From Priapulus caudatus (taxonomy: Eukaryota; Priapulida; Priapulimorpha; Priapulimorphida; Priapulidae), in the NCBI RefSeq assembly GCF_000485595.1, contig NW_014578733.1, positions 30,399 to 50,850 on the forward strand: 20,452 bases of DNA, read 5' to 3'. Positions 1-12,774 of this stretch are shown piece after piece; position 1 is the first letter of the stretch, and each line of letters starts with the position of its first letter. A program made the translations under genes and the position numbers. The notes beneath the pieces were generated by a model that had not been told where the DNA came from, made no database searches, and saw nothing but the letters and a program-made list of their open reading frames with translations.

Positions 1-443
1 AAAAATCAACAAAAGCTGGACGATTTGATATTATGATCCTGACATTAATTGCTTGCTATGGGCTATGTATGAGTCACGAGTGTATGTTTACATCGAACAA
101 TATAGTAAAATAGGGAGTATAATGCAGCAATTTAACCATAATAAGTGAACAGAATTACTCCACATTGCTTCTGCGGCAAGTAAGCGAACGTTTGCATGTT
201 CGTTGCGTCACATTATGCCGTTGACTCATTTGCTAGGCATCCGTGATTGGCACCTCAAGTCAGTTTGGATTGCGATAAGGCATTCTAGAAAAAATGCCCA
301 GTAATGACGTGCTACTACGTTGACGTTTTGTCACGTACCCTGGGTAACTTTAAGCCTTTGTGGCTTCGATTCACATACTCGTAGAATGTACAAGGCCTGT
401 TTGAGCTGGTCCAAGCTTTTATTTCAATTCGAGCCGAGTCTGA
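1..443. other. Intronic DNA before MITE copy 1
   Basis: No exon, RNA or transposon is recognised. Because exon c is the first SMC3 segment after it, this is presumably part of the intron that precedes exon c. It could also belong to an upstream exon block. Confidence 0.55.
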
Positions 444-1064
<621 letters not shown>

Positions 1065-1239
1065 TGACATAAGATAAAGTAGAAGTGTGTGTGGCTTGAA
1101 TTAGTTGACGTGTTATTGTCCACACGTGAAAAGTTGGTATGTGGTTGCCGTAACGCTATGGGCGGGGAGAAGCACACGAATACTAGTGACAGGGTTAGAT
1201 GGATGTATGTTAGTGTCCCAATGTGGGATGCTACCAAGT

Positions 1240-1806
<567 letters not shown>

Positions 1807-1854
1807 TAACTGCCCTTCCATCATACTAGTCCCGTCCCGTATCACCCTTGGACG

Positions 1855-1955
1855 TCAGCAAAGTGAAAAATTGCAAACTTTTTACGGACATTGGACAAAT
1901 TACGGACAACTACAAGCGATTATGGACAATAATAGACAATTATAAAAAGACTATG
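1855..1955. repeat. Degenerate GGACAA-type short repeats
   Basis: TACGGACATT, GGACAAATTACGGACAACT, TATGGACAAT and TAGACAATTAT follow one another, a decayed array with a period near 10-13 bp in otherwise A/T-rich DNA. Nothing coding is seen. Confidence 0.55.
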
Positions 1956-2520
1956 ATAAATTATTTACTGACAGCTACATTCACATCAGTAATAGCTTTT
2001 CAAATGCGTGGAAAAGTTTACGCGTCTGCAAGGTGTACGTGCTTATCACTGCTATATAAGAGAGTTTTTTAATGAAAGTTTCATAAAAAGAAATTTATGG
2101 TTGAGCAAGCTGGTGTTGAATGCCATTACCGCCATAGCGAATGCATTTCAGTGAAGGGTGGGAGGCACTCGTGGAGCTATTTATAATATTTTTGGACTTT
2201 TAATATTATTTCCTATTGATGTTTCCTATAATCCTTAATATTCTATTCCTATTTTAATCTAAATCCTAAATATTTCTATATATTAATTATTCCTATAATA
2301 TATTTTTATATTAATATTCCTATAAGCTTTGCATCCCAAGTCATGCTAGGCATGCATTACGCGCAGGGTTAAGCTGTATACCTGTCCTCTTCCTGCTAAG
2401 CATGCATTAAGCTCAGAGCCTCAGAGGTAAGTTATGCATCCTCCCTCTTAGGGCATCCTCCCTATCTTAGGCATGCATTACTTTCTGGGACGGGGGTTAA
2501 CCTGTGTACCCTGCCTTCAT
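1956..2520. repeat. Non-coding DNA with TTCCTATA and GCATGCATTA repeats
   Basis: From about 2200 to 2335 the sequence is A/T-rich with recurring TTCCTATAA-type motifs. From 2345 to 2510 GGCATGCATTAC recurs at least twice with similar following sequence (AGGGTTAAGCTGTATACC and GGGTTAACCTGTGTACCC), plus AGCATGCATTAAG between them, a degenerate direct repeat of roughly 65 bp. No exon is recognisable. Confidence 0.55.
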
Positions 2521-2545
2521 GCCTGCCTGCCTGCCCTTCATGCGG

Positions 2546-2615
2546 TGCCTGTGACCATGTAGAAGCTTGTTGTACCTGCTGATGCCTGTGACCATGTAGA
2601 AGCACCTGCTGATGC
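2546..2615. repeat. Two-copy 37-bp direct repeat
   Basis: TGCCTGTGACCATGTAGAAG occurs at 2546 and again at 2583, each followed by ACCTGCTGATG. It is preceded by a short run of TGCC units. Both copies lie in non-coding DNA. Confidence 0.8.
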
Positions 2616-3755
2616 GCAGTAATATGAAGGTGCGAAATAAAAGTCGTATCTCCTCTGTATGTGCAAGTATCTTATGTTTAAGCGTAATCTCCTGTGATGT
2701 GTAAGCTCTTATGTTTGACATGTTTCCGTAAGACAAGATAAGCTCAAACCACATTTGTTCAGTGATAACGTCGCATCAAATATTGTCCCAAGTGCTCTGC
2801 TGGTTAATCCAGCGCGGAATCGCATTTCGTAGTGCAGGCCCAGGTTCTGTTATTTCAACATACTTACGAGCCATGTTTGTGTTTGGTTAAGTTCATACCT
2901 GTACATCATTATAACGAGTCAAATATTTACCGATAGGGCATCATATTCCCGATCTTAAGTAGGGGAAGTAACTAGTCAACACCATGCGTGTTTGTCGCCG
3001 CTAGAGGTCGCAACAACTTCCTGTTTCCGGTCCGGTTCGGTTTTTCTTTTCATAATATGATGATCATTGATTCGGGCCTGTAAAACCTAGTGTGGGCCAG
3101 TGACTTATACATTTCTACAGGCCCGCTGGGCCAATGAGGGTGGAAGTTTTTCGTGCAGACTGTGACATATAACTTTGTGACGTCAGGATGGGCAGTGTCG
3201 GGAGTTCTGCGATGATAACCTCGTAATTTCTCAGCATTTCTTAAGGTGCATGGAACATTTTACAAATTTAGTGGTATCAGTTAGTCATGGCTATGTCACA
3301 GTAAGTACTAACCGTATATGTTTCACATACGTTCACCTATTTTGCACACAGGTGGTCGATCATTGTGAAAAATTGTGTGAAGATTTATTTTTATTGAGAT
3401 GTTCCAAGTGCCTGTGCTTTCATCAGTCTTGTACGTCAATGCACGTGCGTCAAGAGCCATAAACTCAACACAATTTCATCTCTGTTATTGTTTACTCCTG
3501 AATGTGTGATTGATCAGGGAGAGGGTGCATGTAAGAGGGAGACGTTTTCTTTGGGGTTCCGAAAAACACAATTCCACTTGACAATAATTATTTCATGGGC
3601 CATTTCGATTGGAAGCTCTGCATAATGGACCCCCAACAAGCCCTTTAACTGACTAGTCAAGAAATTCAAAGGTCTGTATATTGCTCTTATTTAGCCGCCG
3701 ATAGTTCTTATTTAGAACAAAGTCTTCATTGTTATCTTCTAAAACTACAGACCAT
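2616..3755. other. Non-coding stretch without recognised genes
   Basis: Mixed-composition DNA between exon blocks d and a. I see no SMC3 exon, no RNA gene and no clear transposon ends. An imperfect palindrome, GGGCCTGTA at 3075 against TACAGGCCC near 3117, is the only structure of note. A frame at 3250-3462 has no recognisable domain and is not called a gene. Confidence 0.6.
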
Positions 3756-3822
3756 CCGCTGACCGCTGTGTAGACGTGCGCCGGGCCTCAAATTTGGCGC
3801 ACGTCTCCACTGCGGACAGCGC
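3756..3822. repeat. Inverted repeat with 27-bp arms
   Basis: AGACGTGCGCC at 3772-3782 is perfectly inverted by GGCGCACGTCT at 3796-3806 across a 13-nt loop. The match extends outward with a few mismatches to about 27 bp (CCGCTGACCGCTGTG against the complement of CCACTGCGGACAGCGC). It could be a hairpin or the remains of a very short MITE; no target duplication was found. Confidence 0.7.
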
Positions 3823-4749
3823 TTCATACTTGAACATCCCCGCGGTCGCGTGCGCATATCCCGCGGAACTGCGCGTCTCATCCGCGCGCAGCGCTCAGGA
3901 TCAACCGCAAAGCTGTTCCACGCAATCTTGTATCATGTCTCTCTAGTTTTGTGCTAGTCCGTGCTTGAGTGTGGATCTGTGCGTGTGTTATGAATACGTT
4001 TACCTGGGTCGTGTGAGTTACCAAGTATCAAGCTTGGCAATCGGTATGGTCTACGGTCTAACTGGTAAAACATTCTATGGTTACTAATAGGTCACTGTTT
4101 GCTTTGCATAGTGGTTTGCAGTCTACATATATGTGATTACAGGTTGGAATATTCCTAGTCTAGTTGTGGTAACCTAGGTATATGTGACTGACTGTATGTA
4201 TGAGCATTAGCCACTAGTAATCTGTACTAATCTGTACTTCTGCTACTTTCACTCACTCTGTAATAGTTTGCACTATCCTCTACTGATATCCACTTCATTA
4301 TATTTTTTAACTGTTTTGTGTGCTTGAGTGCTTGGGGCAATAATTTCCAATTATCCTGCTGGAGATTTTATTCTGGCTGAATTGACTTCATTACATTATA
4401 TTACAATACATATTAATGTTATGGATTTTAGTTGTTCCAGTAATGCATTAAACTCACCTATCTCGGTGCAGTGAGATTATGACGAATATTTGTCGTGTAT
4501 TTAGAGATTAGTAATTATAATTACGTAATAAAGTCGTGCTGTCTCTCACATTGGTTTTATTACCATGAAAAATACAAATACGTAGTGACATCGTAACTTA
4601 GATATATGTATCGATATCGATTATATTATCGTATTAGATTTTATATACACTGTAACTTGCATATATGTGTAACAAATTTCAATCGAAATTCTGACCAACC
4701 CGTTTGTGCGCTCTCGATTCATGCTGGTTTTCACGCACGCGCTTTTCAG
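3823..4749. other. Non-coding stretch before exon a
   Basis: G/C-rich at first (CGCGGAACTGCGCG region near 3865), then A/T-rich. No gene, RNA or mobile element is recognised. The final bases supply the exon a acceptor. One block boundary between exons d and a must lie somewhere in 1810-4749 if the exon order is artificial. Confidence 0.55.
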
Positions 4750-4849
4750 TGAGCTGTGGCGGCAAGAGAATGCAATGCAGCAGGCCATCTCGACCACCAA
4801 GGAGGAGCTGTCGAAGGCAGAGCAGGCCTTGCGGTCCATCACGGGCAAG
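4750..4849 (+). CDS. SMC3: SMC3 exon a: end of the first coiled coil
   Basis: One base plus 33 codons, starting ELWRQENAMQQAI and ending ALRSITGK. The family has a corresponding LWREENAEQQ segment just before the hinge. The acceptor is CGCGCTTTTCAG ending at 4749 and the donor is GTGAGC at 4850. It enters with two bases owed from an upstream exon that is not in the window and ends in phase 0, joining exon b at 5731. It is the most N-terminal SMC3 segment seen here, yet it lies downstream of hinge exons c and d. Confidence 0.9.
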
Positions 4850-5394
4850 GTGAGCCGACGTTAACCGTCTAAAAAAGATGTTACAAGTTATGAGGGCGTT
4901 ATTATGTGTGATAAGGTGTCACAAACGTAACCAATCGAGTGTTCCACATGCTTTCTCCATGGTGCTAGCCACTTGTTTCAGCAATGCTGGAGTGTAACAT
5001 GGAGGGGCTGGTATACAGTATGTAGGAGAAGTGTGGCGTATTTAACTAGAATTTATTATACGTTACGAGAATGTTTGAAGTGTGTTTGTGTATAATAACT
5101 TCCCTAAGCCTTCTAAGCCGTACGTTTACACATGCATATATATTACTGTACAGATGTGAGCGTAGTGATGCGTTTAAAATGGAAATTAGTAACACACTCG
5201 GGCAAAACGCGCCCTCCAATGTCGCCTTCCTTTCAAAACTAGGTTGCTTTACATGGGCACAACAGATGTTCACAATGTTTATACTGTAACTTCTCTTCAT
5301 CACTGATGACAGTAACTCAGTCAAGGTGTTGAAGAATCGGCAACAGTAAGCTGCATTTCGTGAATGGCTGACCTGTGATCATGTGCATCTGTTA
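4850..5394 (+). other. Intron a-b, first part
   Basis: The intron begins GTGAGC and continues to the MITE at 5395. No repeats or coding segments are recognised in it; short open frames on both strands here have no family features. Confidence 0.7.
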
Positions 5395-5714
5395 GGCCAT
5401 GATAAAAACATTGTTTGTTCGCCCTCACCCGACCGACCCGCCAAAAAGAGGCCGACTCAAAAAAATTTATTGATTCTAATTTAATTTTTTTTTACAAATT
5501 ATCAATGTACATTATATAAATCTGTAGGCAATACATTATATGTACCAAGCAAAACGAACATTCAACATAAAAGGTATCTCCACACAAGCACACCCGAGCA
5601 TGTAGACACCATGCTGAATTTGTAAAAAGACCCCCACCAAAAAAAAAGCCTACCTACCAAAACTTTGCAGGCTGGGTTGGGTGAGGGCAAACAAATATTT
5701 TTTTAATTGTGGCC
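5395..5714. mobile_element. MITE family 1, copy 2, inverted, next to the exon b acceptor
   Basis: Reverse-complement copy of the element at 444-791, about 320 bp, with the same GGCC ends and CACCCGACC subterminal motif. It is flanked by TTA at 5392-5394 and TTA at 5715-5717, a 3-bp target duplication that suggests a PIF/Harbinger-like transposase supplied in trans. Its right end is 16 nt before exon b, leaving only TTATCGTCTCTTGCAG of the original intron end. Confidence 0.87.
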
Positions 5715-5730
5715 TTATCGTCTCTTGCAG

Positions 5731-5891
5731 GCTGTGCTGAACGGCATTGACAGCGTGAACAAGGTGTTACAGCGGCTTCAGGGCAAGGAGGGTTGGGAGG
5801 ACGTTGTCAATGGCTACCACGGCGTGCTCATCGAGAACTTTGAGTGCGATCGCAAGTTCTTCACGGCAGTCGAGGTGACGGCCGGAAACAG
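5731..5891 (+). CDS. SMC3: SMC3 exon b: hinge domain, N-terminal part
   Basis: Fifty-three codons plus two bases. It begins AVLNGIDSVNKVLQRL and contains NGYHGVLIENFECD and FFTAVEVTAGN, the start of the SMC3 hinge. The acceptor is TCTCTTGCAG at 5721-5730 and the donor is GTGCGT at 5892. It ends in phase 2 with AG, which fits exon c (first base G at 851, giving Arg, then LFYH as in the family). The next exon on the assembly, at 6870, starts in phase 0 and would shift the frame. A MITE ends only 16 nt upstream of the exon. Confidence 0.93.
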
Positions 5892-7692
<1,801 letters not shown>

Positions 7693-7761
7693 TCGATAAT
7701 GCAGCTGATGAACGTGTTGGAGCAGAGAAAGTTTGAAGCCATTCAGCTAACGTTCAAACAG
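7693..7761 (+). CDS. SMC3: SMC3 exon k: head-proximal coiled coil
   Basis: A small exon of 23 codons, SIMQLMNVLEQRKFEAIQLT followed by FKQ, phase 0 on both sides and nearly identical to the family. The acceptor is CCGTTATTGCAG ending at 7692 and the donor is GTGAGC at 7762. Its neighbours j (upstream) and l (downstream) are in natural order, so j-k-l form one intact block. Confidence 0.93.
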
Positions 7762-8165
7762 GTGAGCACCGAACGTAATCTTAATTCTCATGTCGTAGAT
7801 GTATGTGTTGCTATGCAGTGCAGAGATGCCGGCCATATTCTCTCTGAAAATGCGTGTATAAACTTAAAAAGGTTAAGAGATTATTAGAGAGATAAACTAT
7901 AAGGTTCCCGAACTGAAATCAACTGGATCTGTGCACAGCGGTATGTTCCTGAACTCTGGAACTGTGCTCGGTAATTCCTGAACTCTGGAACTGCGATTCC
8001 TAAGCTATGGATCTATGCTCACTGGTTTCTGATCGCTGTGACTGGTGATGGTTGTTTCTCTGGAAGTAGTCTCTGTGTATATATCCCGAATTCTGGAACG
8101 TGTTCGATCGGGAACGTGCGCGGTCGCGCGAACGTGTTACGATTTCTCTGCTTTTCACTTCGTAG
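7762..8165 (+). repeat. Intron k-l with degenerate 30-40 bp repeats
   Basis: From about 7900 to 8110 variants of TTCCTGAACTCTGGAACTG recur (7945, 7976 and weaker forms around 7903, 8000 and 8085), giving a decayed tandem array. CGCGGTCGCGCG near 8119 is palindromic. No exon is present. Confidence 0.6.
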
Positions 8166-8321
8166 GTATCGAAGTACTTCAGTGAGATATTCAAGAAGCT
8201 TGCGCCGCAGGGTCACGCGACGTTAATCATGCGTAAGGGTGACCACGACGATGCTGAGGAAGGAGAGAGTGAGCAGCAGCAGCAGCACGCTGTCGAACAG
8301 TTCACGGGAGTCGGGATCAAG
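8166..8321 (+). CDS. SMC3: SMC3 exon l: C-terminal ATPase head, first part
   Basis: Fifty-two codons in phase 0. VSKYFSEIFKKLAPQGHATL opens the C-terminal head lobe. An acidic, variable linker (DHDDAEEGESE) with four glutamines follows, then QFTGVGIK. The linker is shorter than the serine-rich one I recall from vertebrates. The acceptor is CACTTCGTAG ending at 8165. The donor is GTCGGT at 8322, a weak GT donor lacking the usual A at +3 or +4. The natural continuation is exon m at 14557 (VSFTG). Only 12-38 nt separate this exon from segment h, so an assembly or genomic breakpoint sits at its end. Confidence 0.9.
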
Positions 8322-8332
8322 GTCGGTGTTGA

Positions 8333-8455
8333 GTGATCCGCAGCATCCGTATCATAGAGGTGTCGAATGTGGAGCAGAAGCAGCTGCAGAACAAGCTGGA
8401 GGATGAGAGGAGCCAGGAGAAGGAAGTCCAGGAACAGATCAGCTGCGATTCAAAA
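8333..8455 (+). CDS. SMC3: SMC3 segment h: returning coiled coil, 5' end uncertain
   Basis: Up to 41 codons are open from 8333 (a TGA lies at 8330-8332). The recognisable part reads VEQKQLQNKLEDERSQEKEV then QEQISCDSK, a heptad-like, charge-rich coiled-coil piece. It matches the SMC3 region just before the DLEK motif in both spacing and composition. The donor is GTACGT at 8456, phase 0, joining exon i at 8897. No proper acceptor is visible: possible AGs end at 8343, 8357 and 8359, none with a pyrimidine tract. The exon is probably cut at its 5' side by a breakpoint. The preceding ~100 or more residues of SMC3 are not in the window. Confidence 0.72.
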
Positions 8456-8896
8456 GTACGTCTTAAAACATATGATAGTGAGCTCACCAGTCTATTATGC
8501 ATTCATGTTAATTATTATGCATTAATCTATTATGCATTTGTTTGGGATGCTTTCTGTCTGCAACGCGTGAATAGGGGTAAAGTTATTCGCATTGTATGTG
8601 CAGTAGGTGCCTTACAATGCCGCACATGACTGAAGTAAGCGTTTATCATATTAACTGCAATAAATACGTGTTGGCATTAATGATAATTACTGTTTTCATT
8701 GATCAAGAATGATAATAATATCAATAATCGTCACTGGATTGATCAAATTTGGATCAACAGCATTGTTTCAGGCAAATTAAACGATTATATAGATTACGAT
8801 TAAACGAGTTTTTTTCTGAGTTTTTTTTAGATGGGCGACTAAAATTACGGTTTCTCATTCACTCTGGGTCTTTCTCTTTACTCTGGCTGGTATTAG
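8456..8896 (+). other. Intron h-i
   Basis: An A/T-rich intron from GTACGT to TATTAG. TCTATTATGCATT-type motifs repeat between 8490 and 8540 and GATCAA motifs occur near 8700-8755. No other feature is seen. Confidence 0.75.
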
Positions 8897-9795
<899 letters not shown>

Positions 9796-9865
9796 AGATA
9801 GAGAGTGAGATCAACAGTTTAGTGAGTGATATGCAGAAGACAGAGACTGTGAACAGCAAACAGAA
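9796..9865 (+). CDS. SMC3: SMC3 exon f: returning coiled coil
   Basis: Two bases (AG) plus 22 codons, IESEINSLVSDMQKTETVNS then KQ, and two bases (AA) left over. It aligns with the family segment following the hinge, with about one residue fewer across the e/f junction. Entry is via an AC acceptor (GTGTGCAC ending at 9795). Using the AG two bases later would bring a TGA into frame, which supports the AC choice. The donor is GTGAGT at 9866. Exon phase fits exon g at 10975, which supplies one base (C, giving Asn). Confidence 0.82.
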
Positions 9866-9907
9866 GTGAGTCCTCCTAAAGCTGACTACATGTCACTTGA
9901 AAGTCTG

Positions 9908-10446
9908 GGGCCGGTTTCACGAAGCGTGATTAACTTTAATTATGATTAACCTCCTGTAATTATGATTAGTTAATCATACTTAAAAATCTGTTTCACGAAG
10001 CGATTTAAGTGCATATTCAACTAATCACATAATTAGCCGACTTAAACATGAATTGCACTGTATTCAAAATGGCGGACAACGCCAAAAGTACCGGCAAATC
10101 TGTACATGAAAAGGAATTAATTTGCAATTATAATGACTAAATTAGTACAGCTAATCTTAGATAATTTAATCGGGAAAAAATGAAAGTAAAATTTTCAATT
10201 GTAAAATCTGCAGCATACTTATTACTTACTATACTAGTACTACCTACATACTAGTACTAGCAACTAATTATGATTAGTGGATTTAATCATGCTCCCGAGT
10301 AGAATTAAATATTGTGATTAACTTAATCATGATTAAAGTTAATAATGTTTCGTGAAACAGTCACTTCAATTTAAGTACGGAAAGTTAATTATGATTAGTG
10401 ATTTAATCATGATTAAGGACTTAATTACGCTTCGTGAAACCGGCCC
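9908..10446. mobile_element. MITE with GGGCCGGTTTCACGAAGC ends
   Basis: About 539 bp with inverted ends beginning GGGCCGGTTTCACGAAGCG, flanked by CTG at 9905-9907 and 10447-10449. The subterminal parts are full of AATCATGATTAA-type motifs. A second, inner pair of inverted GTTTCACGAAGC motifs (about 9990 and 10345) makes it look nested or internally duplicated. There is no coding capacity. It sits in the intron between exons f and g. Confidence 0.85.
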
Positions 10447-10506
10447 CTGGTGTCAGAGCTGACAGCCAGTTGTAATAATGCCAGTTTATCGCTTAAAAGC
10501 CTATAA

Positions 10507-10789
10507 GGCCTAAGAAAAAAAGATGTTTGTTTCCGCTAACAAGCTGAAAAAAATTGGACACGGTAGGCAGGCAAAACTTTTTTTATCATTTTTTTTTGTA
10601 TTCTAACAATACTTGTTTTATACTTATAACAGCCCATATAATGACTTCAAAATCAAATCAATGCATTCACCGATCGATAGCACGTTGGTATTTTTAATTT
10701 TTTTTTGCCGATCACAATAAAAAGTTTCGACACGGCGGTTTAAAATGGACTCGGTCGGGTTAGCGGAAACAAACGTCTTTTTTTAGGCC
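10507..10789. mobile_element. MITE family 2, copy 1
   Basis: About 283 bp with inverted ends: left GGCCTAAGAAAAAAAGATGT and TTGTTTCCGCTAAC, right GTTAGCGGAAACAAACGTC followed by TTTTTTTAGGCC. It lies in the f-g intron, about 60 bp after the GGGCCGG element. A second copy in the same orientation lies at 15119-15379. The ends resemble family 1 (GGCC plus an A/T tract plus TGTTTG), so the two families may share a transposase. Confidence 0.87.
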
Positions 10790-10974
10790 TATACTGGCAT
10801 CCAGAATTCACAATTAATCGATTAATTCAAGCGAAAGTCCTGCCAGCAGTGATTCTATTGATCAGCCTTCTGCTGTCTGTTGTCACTTTCATGTATCTTT
10901 GAGTCAGATATGCTATCCTTTCTGAATTTTGCGTGCATGTGTGCTCTGGTGTGCCGGTAAGAGTGTGAACTGAG

Positions 10975-11077
10975 CTTCGACATACGTTCTATTAGAGATG
11001 TCTTCGATAAGATGAAGGCGGAGCTGAGGTTGATGAAGGAACAAAACCAGGCCATCCTGCGCTCACACCAGCCAAAG
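10975..11077 (+). CDS. SMC3: SMC3 exon g: returning coiled coil
   Basis: One base plus 34 codons: FDIRSIRDVFDKMKAELRLM followed by KEQNQAILRSHQPK. It corresponds to the family segment ending in a Pro-Lys before the long middle coil. The downstream end is clear, with a GTAAGT donor at 11078 in phase 0. The start is chosen at 10975 (acceptor GTGAACTGAG) because the phase then matches exon f and the Phe aligns. A second AG at 10994-10995 is possible but fits the phase less well. The next SMC3 segment in protein order is not found downstream; a 3.4 kb repeat tract follows instead. Confidence 0.78.
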
Positions 11078-11094
11078 GTAAGTGTGTGTGCCGT

Positions 11095-11352
11095 AACGTG
11101 GGGACCCTCCTTTCCATCTCGTTGACTCTGTCTAGCGTGTGTACGTACACGTGGGTGCGTTCGTGTGTACGTACACGTGCGCGCGTGCGTGAGTGCGTGT
11201 GCACGTACACGTGCGTGCGTGCATGTGCACGTGTGCGTGCGTGCGTGTGCACGTACACGTGCGTGCGAGTGCACGTACACGTCACTTGCGTGCGGGTGCA
11301 CGTAAACGTGCGTGCGTGTGCACGTACACATGCGTGCGTGTGCATGTACACG
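11095..11352. repeat. GT-rich array with GTGCACGTACACGTGCGTGC units
   Basis: An imperfect tandem array of about 20-24 bp units built on CACGTACACGTG, directly after the exon g donor. The units are alternating purine-pyrimidine, partly palindromic and contain repeated CACGTG and ACGT cores. Open frames of Thr/His/Arg or Val/Cys across it are by-products. Confidence 0.88.
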
Positions 11353-11382
11353 GCTAACGACGAACTCGCTTATAACGAAGGT

Positions 11383-12774
11383 TGGCCCTGATTGGCCGGC
11401 TGCAACGAAGCCCCTGATTGGTCGGTTGCTAGGAGGGCCCTGATTGGTCGGCTGCTACGAGGCTCCTGATTGGTCGACTGCTACAAGGCTCGTGATTGGT
11501 CGGCTGCTACGAGGCCCCTGATTGGTCGGTTGGTAGGAGGCCCCTGATTGGTCGGTTGCTAGGAGGTCCCTGATTGGTCGGCTGCTAGGAGGCCCTTGAT
11601 TGGTCGGTTGCGACGAGGCTCCTGATTGACCAGTTGCTAGGAGGCCTCTGATTGGTCGGTTGCTAGCAGGCCACTGATTGGTCGGCTGCTACGAGGCTGC
11701 TGATTGGCCGGTTGTTACGAGGCCCCTGATTGGTCGGCTGCTAGGAGGGCCCTGATTAGCCGGCTGCTACGAAGCCCCTAATTGGTCGGTTGCTAAGAGG
11801 GCCCTGATTGGTTGGCTGCTATGAGGCTCCTGATTGGTCGGTAGCTACGAGGCTCCTGATTGGTCGGTAGCTACGAGGCTTGTGATTGGTCGACTGCTAC
11901 GAGGCCCCTGATTGATCGGTTGGTAGGAGGCCCCTGATTGGTCGGTTGCTAGGAGGTCCCTGATTGGTCAGCTGTTACGAGGCTCCTGATTAGTCGACTG
12001 CTGCAAGGCTCCTGATTGGTCGACTGCTACAAGGCTCGTGATTGGTCGGCTGCTACGAGGCCCCTGATTGGTCGGTTGGTAGGAGGCCCCTGATTGGTCG
12101 GTTGCTAGGAGGTCCCTGATTGGTCGGCTGCTACGAGGCTCCTGATTGGTCGACTGCTACAAGGCTCCTGATTGGTCGACTGCTACAAGGCTCGTGATTG
12201 GTCGGCTGCTACAAGGCCCCTAATTGGTCGGTTGGTAGGAGGCCCCTGATTGGTCGGTTGCTAAGAGGTCCCTGATTGGTCGGCTGCTACGAGGCTCCTG
12301 ATTGGTCGACTGCGCCAAGGCTCGTGATTGGTCGGCTGCTACGAGGCTCCTGATTGGCCAGTTGCTAGGAGGCCTCTGATTGGTCGGTTGCTAGCAGGCC
12401 ACTGATTGGTCGGCTGCTACGAGGCTGCTGATTGGCCGGTTGTTACGAGGCCCCTGATTGGTCGGCTGCTAGGAGGGCCCTGATTGGCCGGCTGCTACGA
12501 AGCCCCTGATTGGTCGGTTGCTATGAGGGCCCTGATTGGTCGGCTGCTAGGCGGCCCCTGATTGGCCGGCTGCTACGAGGCCCCTGATTGGTCGGTTGCT
12601 ACGAGGCCCCTGATTGGCTGGCTGCCAGGAGGCTCCTGATTGGTCAGCTGCTACAAGGGCCCTGATTGGCCGGCTGCTACAAGGCTCCTGATTGGTCGGT
12701 TGCTAGGAGGCCCCTGATTGGCCGGCTGCTACGAGGCTTCTGATTGGTCGGCTGCTAGGAGGCCCCTGATTGGT
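11383..12774. repeat. 26-bp minisatellite, forward arm (CTGATTGG units)
   Basis: About 53 tandem units of 26 bp near CCTGATTGGTCGGTTGCTAG plus GAGGCC. Units differ at a few positions (GGTTGCTAGGAGG, GGCTGCTACGAGG, GACTGCTACAAGG), and sets of units recur as longer blocks: the run beginning CTAGCAGGCCACTGATTGG is at about 11665 and again at about 12391. Every unit carries ATTGG, the complement of the CCAAT box. No protein is encoded. Confidence 0.95.

Noticed and set aside
10855-11391. Several 100-158 codon frames across the GTGCACGTACACGTG array.
   Set aside because: Low-complexity Thr/His/Arg or Val/Cys translations present on both strands because the repeat lacks stops.
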